Source of the DNA: JAXMCI01 sp046349435
Lineage (GTDB): Bacteria; Pseudomonadota; Alphaproteobacteria; Dongiales; Dongiaceae
Direction of reading: 5' to 3'
Length of the DNA stretch: 64,000 nt
Assembly: GCA_046349435.1 (NCBI GenBank)
Contig: JAXMCI010000004.1
Coordinates: forward strand, 1-64,000
Each line of letters begins with the position of its first letter. Within the stretch, counting starts at the first letter, position 1. The translations under genes were made by a program, and so were the position numbers. This document shows positions 50,912-58,994 of this stretch, one piece after another. The notes below the pieces were generated by a model. That model made no database searches. It saw only the letters and a list, made by a program, of their open reading frames with translations, and had not been told where the DNA came from.

Positions 50912-51871
50912 ATGGCGGACGGGCTCATCACCATCGCCTACGGCCCGCGCAAGTACCTGCGCATGGCGCGCGCCCTGGCCTTGTCCTACCGGCGGCTCGG
51001 CGGCCGGCGGCCGCTCGCCGTCGTCACCGATGCCGCCGGCGCCGCGGCGCTGCTCGGCTGCTACGACCTGGTCATCCCGGTCGATCCGGCGCTCGGCCAG
51101 GGCGTCGTGCACAAGCTGCATCTCGACCGCTACTCGCCGTTCGACGCCACGCTCTTCGTCGATTCCGACTGCCTGTTCTACAAGCATCCGGAGCGGCTGT
51201 GGCGTCTCTATGATCGTGGCGAGGTCTCGGTGCGGGGCTGGCGCTACCTGACCGGCGACACCGACTACGAGCGGGACGCGCCCTACGAGTGGGTCGTCGA
51301 CATGAAGAAATTCCTCGGCGCGGCCGGCATCGCGCGCCTGCCCCACTTCAACAGCGGCGCGCTGTTCTTCCGCCGCTCCGACCGGGCCGAGGCCCTGTTC
51401 GCCACCGCCCGTGCCGTCTACGACCGCCGGCACGAGCTCGGGCTGCGGCCATTCAAGAACGCGCCGGCCAACGACGAGCCGATCCTCGGCATCGCCATGG
51501 AGCGCTGCGGCGTGGCGCTCGATCCCTGGGACCCGGAGGAGGGCATGGAGACGGCGATCCGCATGTGCGAGCCGGTCGAGCTCGACGTGCTGCGCGGCCG
51601 GGCCTGCTTCCGCAAGGACGACGGCCTGCGCTCGCCCTGCCTGCTGCATTTCAACGTCGACGCCCAGGAGAGCCTCGCCTACCAGCGCGAGATCTGCCGG
51701 CTCGAGCTCGAGCGCGCCCGCTTCGCCGGCGATGCGCGGGTCCGCCTCACCGCCGGCGCGCGGGTCGCGCTCGCCCGGCTGGGCAAGGCGGCCCGCTTCG
51801 CCCGGCGCGTGCCGGGCCGGGTGCTGGCGCACGGGCCGGCCGGGCTGGTGCCGGGCCGCGCCGCCGGGTGA
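50912..51871 (+). CDS. Glycosyltransferase, GT-A fold (GT8-like)
   Basis: 319 residues from the ATG at 50912, preceded by GGAGGGGG. GT-A layout: GLITIAYGPRKYLRMARALALSYRR, then a metal-binding Asp84-Ser-Asp86 (ATLFVDSDCLFY), FNSGALFFRRSDRAEALF and PANDEPILGIAME. The C-terminal 60 residues are rich in Arg and Ala and probably membrane- or acid-surface-binding. It would transfer a sugar from a nucleotide sugar to an unknown acceptor. No other cell-envelope polysaccharide genes are adjacent. A 12-bp palindrome, CGATTCGAATCG, at 50889-50900 precedes the ribosome site. Confidence 0.8.
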   Translation: MADGLITIAYGPRKYLRMARALALSYRRLGGRRPLAVVTDAAGAAALLGCYDLVIPVDPALGQGVVHKLHLDRYSPFDATLFVDSDCLFYKHPERLWRLYDRGEVSVRGWRYLTGDTDYERDAPYEWVVDMKKFLGAAGIARLPHFNSGALFFRRSDRAEALFATARAVYDRRHELGLRPFKNAPANDEPILGIAMERCGVALDPWDPEEGMETAIRMCEPVELDVLRGRACFRKDDGLRSPCLLHFNVDAQESLAYQREICRLELERARFAGDARVRLTAGARVALARLGKAARFARRVPGRVLAHGPAGLVPGRAAG

Positions 51872-51884
51872 ACTCGCGGCACAA

Positions 51885-51892
51885 TGTATACA
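51885..51892. promoter_or_regulatory. Candidate GntR-family operator core
   Basis: TGTATACA, the core palindrome of many FadR/FCD-type GntR operators, lies five bases upstream of the proposed -35 box of the amino acid transporter operon. No GntR gene is in the window, so the regulator would be encoded elsewhere. Confidence 0.4.
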
Positions 51893-51897
51893 CGGAA

Positions 51898-51926
51898 TTG
51901 CGCGCGGCTCGGGATTGCGGTCTAAT
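51898..51926 (+). promoter_or_regulatory. Sigma-70-like promoter of the polar amino acid ABC operon
   Basis: TTGCGC (51898-51903), a 17-base spacer and TCTAAT (51921-51926), 53 bases before the binding-protein ATG. Confidence 0.45.
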
Positions 51927-51979
51927 GCCCTCGAGGCTTGGCGGGTGCGACCCGTCGGCCGACAACGAGGGAGGAATGG

Positions 51980-52816
51980 ATGAACCGCAGAGGCTTCCTG
52001 CTCGCGGCGCTGCTCGCCGCGGGCGCGCTGGGCGCCGTTCCGGCGCTCGCCGCGTCGACCGACGTCCCGGCCGCCGGCGCCAGCAAGACGATCGACGCGA
52101 TCAAGCAGCGCGGCGCGCTGCGCGCCGCCGCCATCGGCGAATTCCCCTGGCTGCCGGAGAACACCACCGGCAGCGGCCCGCAATTCTCCGGCCCGGCCTG
52201 GGTGCTGGCGGAGGAATATGCCAAGCGGCTCGGCGTCAAGCTCGAGATCGTGCCGGTCAGCCACGAGACCAAGGTGCCGATCCTGGCCACCGGCGAGGCC
52301 GACATCACCATCGCGCCGCTCTCGGTCACGCCGAAGCGGCTCGAGGTGGTGAACTTCATCATCTACTCGAAGTCGAGCCTCTGCTTCTTCGGGCTGGCCG
52401 ACAATCCGAAGCTCAAGGGCATCACCACGGTCGACGGGCTCGACAAGCCCGAGATCACCATGGCCTATTTCACCGGCACGCCGCCGGAGACCTGGGCGCC
52501 GACCCGCTTCAAGCAGATGCAGCTGAAGGCGGTCACCGGCTCGGGCGCCAACGCGCCGGTCGAGGAGATCCTCTCCAAGCGCGCCGACCTCGCGCCGATC
52601 GACAACGTCGCCTGGCCGCAGCTCGCCAAGAAGGTGCCGGGCCTGGCGGCCTGGCCGCCGGGCGACGAGTGCCTGAGCAGCAACGAGATGGCGACCGGCG
52701 TCGGCCTCGCGGCCGACAAGAAGGACACCGTCTTCCGTGACTGGCTGCAGGCGGTCTACGAGGCGGTCAAGCCGCAGGTCGAGGCCGAGGAGATCCGCAT
52801 CCTGAAGAGCGAGTAG
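51980..52816 (+). CDS. Polar amino acid ABC transporter substrate-binding protein (family 3)
   Basis: 278 residues from the ATG at 51980, five bases after GAGGGAGGA; an overlapping ATG at 51976 is in another frame. The N-terminus MNRRGFLLAALLAAGALGAVPALA has a Tat-like RRGFL motif and a cleavage site before ASTDV. The mature protein is a type II binding fold: LRAAAIGEFPWLPE, ATGEADITIAPLSVTPKRLEVVNF, and GVGLAADKKDTVFRDWLQAVYEAV. It would deliver an amino acid or a small polar acid to the permeases that follow. A long palindromic repeat separates it from the first permease gene. Confidence 0.9.
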   Translation: MNRRGFLLAALLAAGALGAVPALAASTDVPAAGASKTIDAIKQRGALRAAAIGEFPWLPENTTGSGPQFSGPAWVLAEEYAKRLGVKLEIVPVSHETKVPILATGEADITIAPLSVTPKRLEVVNFIIYSKSSLCFFGLADNPKLKGITTVDGLDKPEITMAYFTGTPPETWAPTRFKQMQLKAVTGSGANAPVEEILSKRADLAPIDNVAWPQLAKKVPGLAAWPPGDECLSSNEMATGVGLAADKKDTVFRDWLQAVYEAVKPQVEAEEIRILKSE

Positions 52817-52821
52817 CCGTC

Positions 52822-52938
52822 TCCCTCTCCCGCCCGCGGGAGAGGGTCGGGGCGAGGGTCGGGCCGCGCGCTCCGCCCTCACCCTCCCGTCGCCGGCGCG
52901 ACGGGCCCCTCCCTCTCCCGCTCGCGCGGGAGAGGGCC
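52822..52938. repeat. Long composite palindromic repeat, copy 3
   Basis: Same order as copies 1 and 2: CCCTCTCCCGC/GCGGGAGAGGG, the link GTCGGGGCGAGGG, CCCTCACCCTCCC, the hairpin GTCGC-CGGC-GCGAC, then CCCTCTCCCGC/GCGGGAGAGGG. It is again placed between a binding-protein gene and its permease gene. Confidence 0.78.
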
Positions 52939-52960
52939 ATCCTTTCCGGCGCCTCCGCCC

Positions 52961-53626
52961 ATGCTGAGCGACTTCTCCTGGCTGGTCGACCGCGGACCCT
53001 TCCTGTTCCGGGCCCTGCTGACGACGCTCGCGCTGAGCGGCGCGTCGCTGGCGCTGGGCTTCGCCATCGGCGTACTGGTCGGCGCGGCGCGGACCTATGG
53101 CGGCCGGCTCGCCGACCTGCTGCTCGGCTTCTACGTCGACAGCATCCGGGCCATCCCGCCGCTGGCGCTGCTGGTCTGGATCTTCTTCGCCTTTCCGCTG
53201 CTGCTCGGCCAGTCGCTCGGCGCCATGACCGCCGGCGTGCTGGCGCTCGGCATCCATCTCGGCGCCTACATCGCGGAGACGGTGCGTGCCGGCCTGACCT
53301 CGGTGCGCCCCGGCCAGATGCGCGCCGCGCTGGCGCTCGGCATGAGCCGGATGGCCGCCATCCGCACCATCATCCTGCCGCAGGCGCTGGTCCGCATGCT
53401 GCCGCCGCTCGGCTCGCTCGCGGTGATCGCCGTCAAGGACAGCGCGATCGCCTCGGCCATCGCCGTGCCGGAGCTGCTGCGCCAGTCGCAGATCGTCGCC
53501 GGCCAGACCTATCGCGGGCCGATCATCTTCACCACCCTGATGGTCGTCTATTTCCTGATCAACTACCCGATCGCCCGCGGCGTCGACCGGCTCTACCGCC
53601 GGCTCGCCCATCTCGGTGCGTCATGA
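52961..53626 (+). CDS. Polar amino acid ABC transporter permease, first
   Basis: 221 residues with about five membrane helices (LLTTLALSGASLALGFAIGVLVG near the start). The EAA-loop ALALGMSRMAAIRTIILPQAL is the standard ATPase-docking region for HisMQ/GlnP permeases. The gene overlaps the next permease by four bases (ATGA), so the pair is made stoichiometrically. It forms the channel with the product of 53623-54282. Confidence 0.91.
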   Translation: MLSDFSWLVDRGPFLFRALLTTLALSGASLALGFAIGVLVGAARTYGGRLADLLLGFYVDSIRAIPPLALLVWIFFAFPLLLGQSLGAMTAGVLALGIHLGAYIAETVRAGLTSVRPGQMRAALALGMSRMAAIRTIILPQALVRMLPPLGSLAVIAVKDSAIASAIAVPELLRQSQIVAGQTYRGPIIFTTLMVVYFLINYPIARGVDRLYRRLAHLGAS

Positions 53627-54282
53627 CCTTCGACTGGTCGGTCATCTCGGACAATGCAGGCCGGCTGGCGCAGGGCGCCGGGCTGACCGTGGTGCTGGCC
53701 GTCGCCACCATGGCGCTGGCCATCCCGGGCGGGCTGCTGCTCGCCTTCCTGCGGCTCTCGCCCCTGGCGCCGGTGCGGGTCGCCGCCACTGCCTTCGTCG
53801 AGTTCTTCCGCGCCACGCCGCTGATCCTGCAGATCTACTGGGTCTACTATGTGCTGCCGGTGATGACCGACATCATGTTCCCGCCGGTCGCCACGGCGCT
53901 GATCGGGCTGGTCTGCAACATCTCCTCCTTCAACTCGGAGACCTTCCGCGCCGGCATCCTGTCGATCCGCCAGGGCCAGTGGAACGCCGGCCTGGCGCTC
54001 GGCATGAGCCGCCATCAGGTGCTGCTGCGCATCGTGCTGCCGCAGGCCGCGATGCGCGTGCTGCCCTCGCTCGCCTCGACCTGGGTATCGCTGTTCAAGG
54101 ACACCTCGCTGGTCTCGGTGATCGCCGTCGCCGACCTCTCCTACGTCGCGCTGCAGCTGCGCGCCCAGACCTACCGCATCCTCGAGGTGCTGACCGCGAT
54201 GGCGGCGATCTACTGGCTGATGGGCTATCCCCAGGCCAAGCTGGTCGACTGGATGCATCGCCGCTTCAAGGTGGCGGAATGA
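53623..54282 (+). CDS. Polar amino acid ABC transporter permease, second
   Basis: 219 residues, same family: LTVVLAVATMALAIPGGLLLAF, EFFRATPLILQIYWVYYVLP, and the EAA-type loop ALGMSRHQVLLRIVLPQAAMRVLPSL. Coupled to the first permease upstream (ATGA) and to the ATPase gene downstream (ATGA). Confidence 0.91.
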   Translation: MTFDWSVISDNAGRLAQGAGLTVVLAVATMALAIPGGLLLAFLRLSPLAPVRVAATAFVEFFRATPLILQIYWVYYVLPVMTDIMFPPVATALIGLVCNISSFNSETFRAGILSIRQGQWNAGLALGMSRHQVLLRIVLPQAAMRVLPSLASTWVSLFKDTSLVSVIAVADLSYVALQLRAQTYRILEVLTAMAAIYWLMGYPQAKLVDWMHRRFKVAE

Positions 54283-55133
54283 GCGGCCCCCGCGTCGGCT
54301 CGGGCGAGCCGCCGATCCTCCTCTTCGAGGACGTCGCCAAGCGCTACGGCGCGCTGCAGGCGCTTGCCGGCGTCGGATTCCAGGTCAATCGCGGCGAGGT
54401 CGTCTGCCTGATCGGGCCGAGCGGCTCGGGCAAGTCGACCCTGCTGCGCTGCGCCAACGGGCTGGAGACGACCGACGGCGGCCGCATCGTCTTCGAGGGC
54501 GTCGACCTGCCGCGATCCGGCCGCACCGTCGAGCAGCTGCGCCGGCGCATGGGCATGGTGTTCCAGAACTTCGAGCTGTTCCCGCACCTCACCGTGCTGC
54601 GCAACGTCACGGTCGGCCCGACCACCGTGCTGCGCCTGCCGCGCGCCGAGGCCGAGGCCCGCGCCCAGGAGCTGCTGCGCAAGGTCGGGCTCGCCGACAA
54701 GGCGGGCAAGCACCCGGCGGCGCTCTCCGGCGGCCAGCAGCAGCGCGTCGCCATCGCCCGCGCGCTCGCCATGCAGCCGGACGTCATGCTGTTCGACGAG
54801 CCGACCTCGGCGCTCGACCCGGAGACCATCGGCGAGGTGCTGGGGGTGATGAAGCGGCTCGCCGACGAGGGCATGACCATGGTCGTGGTGACCCACGAGA
54901 TGGACTTCGCCAAGCGGGTCGCCGACTGGGTCGTCGTCTTCGACCAGGGGCGGGTCATCGAGCAGGGCCCGCCGCGGCAGATCTTCGAGGCGCCGCTGGT
55001 GCCGCGGACCCGCGACTTCCTCAGCCACCTCGGCTGGCATGGCGAGGCGTCCGGCGAGCCGATTCCGATCTCCCAGGCCGGCCCGGCTTCCCAGGCCGGC
55101 CCGATTTCCCAAGCAGGAGTGCAGGCATCATGA
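54279..55133 (+). CDS. Polar amino acid ABC transporter ATP-binding protein
   Basis: 284 residues from the ATG at 54279, overlapping the upstream stop. GlnQ-like ATPase: Walker A GPSGSGKST, MVFQNFELFPHLTVL Q-loop, signature LSGGQQQRVAIARAL, Walker B VMLFDEPTSALDPE and switch VVTHEMDFAKRV. The core ends near residue 255; the last 18 residues are a repetitive tail (three SQAG units encoded by 18-base repeats at 55071-55124), which is not usual for GlnQ proteins. The final stop overlaps the next ATG. Confidence 0.92.
   Translation: MSGPRVGSGEPPILLFEDVAKRYGALQALAGVGFQVNRGEVVCLIGPSGSGKSTLLRCANGLETTDGGRIVFEGVDLPRSGRTVEQLRRRMGMVFQNFELFPHLTVLRNVTVGPTTVLRLPRAEAEARAQELLRKVGLADKAGKHPAALSGGQQQRVAIARALAMQPDVMLFDEPTSALDPETIGEVLGVMKRLADEGMTMVVVTHEMDFAKRVADWVVVFDQGRVIEQGPPRQIFEAPLVPRTRDFLSHLGWHGEASGEPIPISQAGPASQAGPISQAGVQAS
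55071..55124 (+). repeat. Three tandem 18-base repeats at the ATPase C-terminus
   Basis: Units start at 55071, 55089 and 55107 and encode SQAGPA, SQAGPI and SQAGVQ. They lie outside the ATPase core and just before the coupled enolase-family start, so length changes there would be tolerated. Confidence 0.75.
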
Positions 55134-56260
55134 AGGATCTGATCATCGACAGCGCCGAGGTCATCGTCGTCGGGCCGGAGACGCAGCGCTACGCCTGGGC
55201 GATCGACATGCCCGAGCAGTTCATGACCAACACCATCCTGCGGCTGCGCACCAAGGGCGGGCTGGAGGGCATCGCCGGCGCGCCCTCCTACACCGACTAC
55301 CATTTCGACCGCGCCGTGGCCGAGAACGTCAGGCCGCTGCTGCCCAAGCTGATCGGCGCCAACCCGCTCGACCGCGAGGCGATCTGGAGCAAGCTCTTCA
55401 CCCTGACGCTGCCCTATCTCTCGCAGACCCAGGCGCTGGTCGACGTCGCGCTGTGGGACCTCGCCGCCAAGGCCGCCGGGCTGCCGCTCTACCAGTTCCT
55501 CGGCGGCGCGCGGAGCAAGATCCTCTCCTACGCCAGCACGCCGCTGCTGGCCGACGCGCAGGCCTATGTCGACTTCGTCGCGCAGCTGCGCGAGGAGGGC
55601 TTCCAGGCGATCAAGTTCCATTGCTGGTGCGAGCTCGGCCGCGACATGAACATGGTGCGGGCGGTGCAGAAGCGCTTCGGCGACAGCGGCCTCGCGCTGA
55701 TGCTCGACGTCGAGCAGCGCTACGACCGGCAGAGCGCGATGAAGGCGGCGCCCGAGCTCGCCGAGATGGGCTATCGCTGGTTCGAGGCGCCGCTGATCGA
55801 CTTCGACCTCGAGGGCTACCGGCTGCTGCGGCAGAGCTCGCGCGTGCCGATCATCCCGGCCGGCAACTCGATCTTCGACCTCCGCCTGCTCGACTTCTGT
55901 GCCGCGTCGGGCTGCTGGTCCGACATGCGCATCGACGTCATGCAGTCCGGCGGCCTCACGCCCGCCCGCAAGGCGATGGGGCTGGCCGCCGCCCGCGGCA
56001 TGAACGTCGAGCTGCAATGCTGGGGCTACACGCTGAGCCAGGCCGCCAACCTGCATCTCATGCTGGCCTACGACAACTGCACCTACTTCGAGCAGCCCTC
56101 GCCCTATCCGTCGTTCGAGTACGGCTCCGAGGATGTCATCCGCACCGACCGCGAGGGCTACGTCCACGCGCCGGCGGGCGGCGCCGGCCTCGGCATCCGG
56201 ATCGACTGGAAGGCGGTCGAGAAGGCGACGATCGACCGCTATGTGGTGGGGAAGCAGTAG
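55130..56260 (+). CDS. Enolase-superfamily (mandelate racemase/muconate lactonizing-like) enzyme with altered active site
   Basis: 376 residues, ATG overlapping the ATPase stop. N-terminal capping domain (1-125) and TIM barrel. The first catalytic Lys is Lys162 in AIKFHCW (KxK becomes KxH). Metal ligands Asp193 (LMLDVEQRY) and Glu219 (WFEAPL) are present, but the third position is Asn246 (IPAGNSIF) instead of Glu or Asp. Where mandelate racemase has its catalytic His there is Gln-Cys-Trp (VELQCWGY). It is likely still to bind an acid but with a changed reaction. The coupled transporter suggests its substrate is imported by the same operon. Confidence 0.83.
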   Translation: MKDLIIDSAEVIVVGPETQRYAWAIDMPEQFMTNTILRLRTKGGLEGIAGAPSYTDYHFDRAVAENVRPLLPKLIGANPLDREAIWSKLFTLTLPYLSQTQALVDVALWDLAAKAAGLPLYQFLGGARSKILSYASTPLLADAQAYVDFVAQLREEGFQAIKFHCWCELGRDMNMVRAVQKRFGDSGLALMLDVEQRYDRQSAMKAAPELAEMGYRWFEAPLIDFDLEGYRLLRQSSRVPIIPAGNSIFDLRLLDFCAASGCWSDMRIDVMQSGGLTPARKAMGLAAARGMNVELQCWGYTLSQAANLHLMLAYDNCTYFEQPSPYPSFEYGSEDVIRTDREGYVHAPAGGAGLGIRIDWKAVEKATIDRYVVGKQ

Positions 56261-56388
56261 AGGATTGCACGCGGAGGCGCGGAGACGCGGAGGAGGGCGC
56301 GGCATGGCCGTGCACCTCCTCCGCCGTCGTCGCGACTTCGCGAGAGGAGATTTTCCGCGCGAAGGCGCGAAGCGCGAGAGGACAATCC
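56261..56388. repeat. 128-base element with terminal inverted repeat and inner hairpin
   Basis: Starts with AGGATTG (56262-56268) and ends with CAATCCT (56382-56388). Inside are CGCGGAGGCGCGGAGACGCG-type direct repeats and a perfect 10-bp stem GCGGAGGAGG / CCTCCTCCGC (56287-56296, 56315-56324). Placed between convergent genes, so it may act as a terminator; the ends make it look like a small non-autonomous element. Confidence 0.4.
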
Positions 56389-56434
56389 TTCGCCGGCTTC
56401 CGCCTTGGGGTGCGGCGAGCGGTCGCCGCCGCCC

Positions 56435-57991
56435 TCAGACGCGCCTCGTCCGCGGGATGTCGAGATAGTCGTCGGCCAGCACGGTCACGGCGATGCTGTC
56501 GCGGTGCACCGCGGCGAACACCTCGTGGGTGATGAAGACGAAGCCGCCCGATTCCTCCATCAGGTCCTGCATCTTGCGGTAGATCGCCTCGCGCCTGGCG
56601 GGGTCGGATTCCCGGGCGCCGTCCTGGTAGAGCTGCTCGTACTCCTTGCTGTCGAACTGTGACCAGTTCCACACGCCGATCTGGTCGGGGCGGAACCAGG
56701 TCAGGTTCTCCGACGGGTCGACGCCGCCGTTGAAGCCCATCAGCACCAGCTCCAGGCTCTTCCAGCCGTCGCCGGCGGTCTTGTCGCCGAGCGTCCAGTA
56801 GACGGCGTCGTCGTAGGTCTTGATGTCGAGGTTGATGCCGATCTCGGCGAGCTCGGCCTGCATCACCTGGGCGGTGAGCTTGCTGGTGGCGTCGTTGAGC
56901 ACCGCCAGCTGCAGGCTGAGGTCGCTGACGCCCGCCTCCTTGAGCAGCGCCTTGGCCTTCTCCGGGTCGGGCGCGTAGAGGATTTGGTCGCGGTGGCCGA
57001 GCATGCCGGGCGGCACCACGCCGGTGGCCGGGCCGGCGAGGCCGGAATAGGCGCCGTCGAGGATGTCCTGGGTGCGCAGCGCGTACTGGATGGCCTGGCG
57101 GACCTTGGGATCCCCGAGCTTCGGGTTGGCGACGTTGATCGACAGCCAGACGAAGCGCGAGGTCGGCATGTCGATGACCTTGGTCGCCGCCGGCGGCGTC
57201 TTCTTGTAGGCGGCGAGCGTGTTGAGGCTGATGCGGGTGTAGTCGACCGACTTGGCCTCGTAGGCGAGGCCGGCGGCATCGGTGTCCTCGATGATCTGGA
57301 ACTTCACCGTCTTGAAGGCGACCGGCTCGCCCTTCCAGTCGGGGTTGGCGACCAGCGTCAGGTTCTGCTTCGGGTTCCATGTCTCGATGTGGTAGGCGCC
57401 GCAGGTCGCCGGCACCTCGGTGGTGTACTTGCCGCCGGCCTTCTCGACCGCCTTCTTGCAGACGATGTGGCCCATGTAGTAGGGCAGGGTGGTGTACCAG
57501 AACGGCGTCGAGGGCTGCTTCAGCCGGATGATGCCGCTCTTCGCGTCCTTGACCTCGACATGGTCCATCGCCTCGAAGGCGTAGCTCCAGGGCGACTTCA
57601 TCTCGGGGCTGGCGACCCGCTCGAAGGAGAACTTGACGTCCTCGGCGGTGACCGGGCCCCAGTCGCCGCTCCAGCGGAGCCCGTCGCGCAGCGTGAAGGC
57701 GATGGCGGTCGGGTCGAGCTGCTTCATCTCGCTCGCCGCGTGCAGCGTCCAGCCGACCTTGTCGCGGACGTCGTTGAGCCGGATCAGCGACACCAGCACG
57801 CAGCGATTGACCTCCTCCTCGATCATGCCGGCCTGGAAGGCGGGGTCGAGCACGGCGATGTCGCCGGCGGCGCGCACGGTCAGCGTGTCGCCGTCGGCCG
57901 ACCACGCCCAGCCCGGGCGGAGCAGCAGGGCCGAGCCGGCGATGGCGGTGCCGGCGAGGAAGCGCCGGCGGTCGAGGCGTGTCTCAAGCAT
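56435..57991 (-). CDS. Peptide/nickel-type ABC transporter substrate-binding protein (family 5)
   Basis: 518 residues from the ATG at 57991, with AGGGAG upstream. The N-terminus (RLDRRRFLAGTAIAGSALLL) carries a Tat-like RRRFLA motif. The mature protein has the DppA/OppA pattern: DIAVLDPAFQ, ARDGLRWSGDWGPVTAEDVKFSFERV-type stretch (TLRDGLRWS, GPVTAEDVKFSFERV), AYHIETWNPKQNLTLVANPDW and KVRQAIQYAL. It binds a peptide or other oligomeric ligand in the periplasm. Last gene of the minus-strand Dpp operon; its start overlaps the upstream ATPase end by eight bases. Confidence 0.91.
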   Translation of the reverse strand: MLETRLDRRRFLAGTAIAGSALLLRPGWAWSADGDTLTVRAAGDIAVLDPAFQAGMIEEEVNRCVLVSLIRLNDVRDKVGWTLHAASEMKQLDPTAIAFTLRDGLRWSGDWGPVTAEDVKFSFERVASPEMKSPWSYAFEAMDHVEVKDAKSGIIRLKQPSTPFWYTTLPYYMGHIVCKKAVEKAGGKYTTEVPATCGAYHIETWNPKQNLTLVANPDWKGEPVAFKTVKFQIIEDTDAAGLAYEAKSVDYTRISLNTLAAYKKTPPAATKVIDMPTSRFVWLSINVANPKLGDPKVRQAIQYALRTQDILDGAYSGLAGPATGVVPPGMLGHRDQILYAPDPEKAKALLKEAGVSDLSLQLAVLNDATSKLTAQVMQAELAEIGINLDIKTYDDAVYWTLGDKTAGDGWKSLELVLMGFNGGVDPSENLTWFRPDQIGVWNWSQFDSKEYEQLYQDGARESDPARREAIYRKMQDLMEESGGFVFITHEVFAAVHRDSIAVTVLADDYLDIPRTRRV

Positions 57992-58994
57992 GGTGTGTCT
58001 CCCTGTGGTCGATCGGGCCGATCGCCGCCGGACCGATGGCATCCGGGCCGAGCGGGAAGTGGCAGCTGACGAGGTGGCCGGCGGCGGCCGCGCGCGGGGC
58101 CGGCGCCTCGCTGCGGCAGCGCGCCTGGGCGAAGCGGCAGCGCGGGTGGAACTCGCAGCCCGGCGGCCGCGCCAGCAGGCTCGGCACCTCGCCGGTCACC
58201 GGCGGCTCGCGGCGGCGGCGCAGCGGGTCCGGCACCGGCTCGGACTCGAGCAGCGCGCGGGTGTAGGGATGGCGCGGCGCGCGGAACACCGCGCGGGTGG
58301 GGCCCTGCTCGACGATGCGGCCGAGATAGGTGATCGCCAGCCGGTCGCTGACGTGGCGCACCACGGCGAGGTTGTGGGTGATGATCATCAGGCTGAGGCC
58401 GTGCTGCGCCTTGAGGTCGGCCAGCAGGTTGAGGATCTCGCCCTGGATCGAGACGTCGAGCCCGGCGGTCGGCTCGTCGGCGATAACCAGTCGCGGCAGC
58501 CGGGCGAGCGCGCGGGCGACGCCGACGCGGCGCGCCTGGCCGCCGGAGAGCTGGTGCGGATAGCGCCGCAGGAAGGCGGCGGGCAGCCCGACCCGCTCGA
58601 GCAGCCCCGCCGCGGCGGCGCGGCCGCCTCGCGCGCCGGCGATGGCGAGTGGCTCGGCAACCAGCGTGCCGACGCTGAGCCGCGGGCTGAGCGAGGAGAT
58701 CGGGTCCTGGAACATCATCGAGACGCGGTCGCGCAGCCGGCGGTAGCTCCGCTCGGAAAAGTCCGGCAGCGCCTCGCCGGCGAGCGCGATGCGCCCGGCC
58801 CGCGGCTTGACCAGACCGACGATGGCCCGCCCGATCGTGGTCTTGCCCGAGCCGCTCTCGCCGACCACGCCGAGCGTCTCCGCCTCGCCGACCGACAGGC
58901 TGACTCCGCTCACGATGTCGGGCGGCGGCCCGCCCAGCCAGCGGCGGCCCGGCACCGGCACGCAGAGGCCGTCGACCTCGAGCAGCGCGCTCAT
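57984..58994 (-). CDS. Dpp/Opp-type ABC transporter ATP-binding protein (DppF-like)
   Basis: 336 residues from the ATG at 58994, overlapping the previous stop (ATGA). Walker A GESGSGKTT, MMFQDPISSLSPRLSV, signature LSGGQARRVGVARAL, Walker B LVIADEPTAGLDVS and switch ITHNLAVV. The C-terminal oligopeptide-transporter extension has CxxxxRC spacing (CEFHPRCRFAQARC), which in this family can bind an Fe-S cluster. It partners with the ATPase at 58991-59983. Confidence 0.91.
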   Translation of the reverse strand: MSALLEVDGLCVPVPGRRWLGGPPPDIVSGVSLSVGEAETLGVVGESGSGKTTIGRAIVGLVKPRAGRIALAGEALPDFSERSYRRLRDRVSMMFQDPISSLSPRLSVGTLVAEPLAIAGARGGRAAAAGLLERVGLPAAFLRRYPHQLSGGQARRVGVARALARLPRLVIADEPTAGLDVSIQGEILNLLADLKAQHGLSLMIITHNLAVVRHVSDRLAITYLGRIVEQGPTRAVFRAPRHPYTRALLESEPVPDPLRRRREPPVTGEVPSLLARPPGCEFHPRCRFAQARCRSEAPAPRAAAAGHLVSCHFPLGPDAIGPAAIGPIDHRETHHA

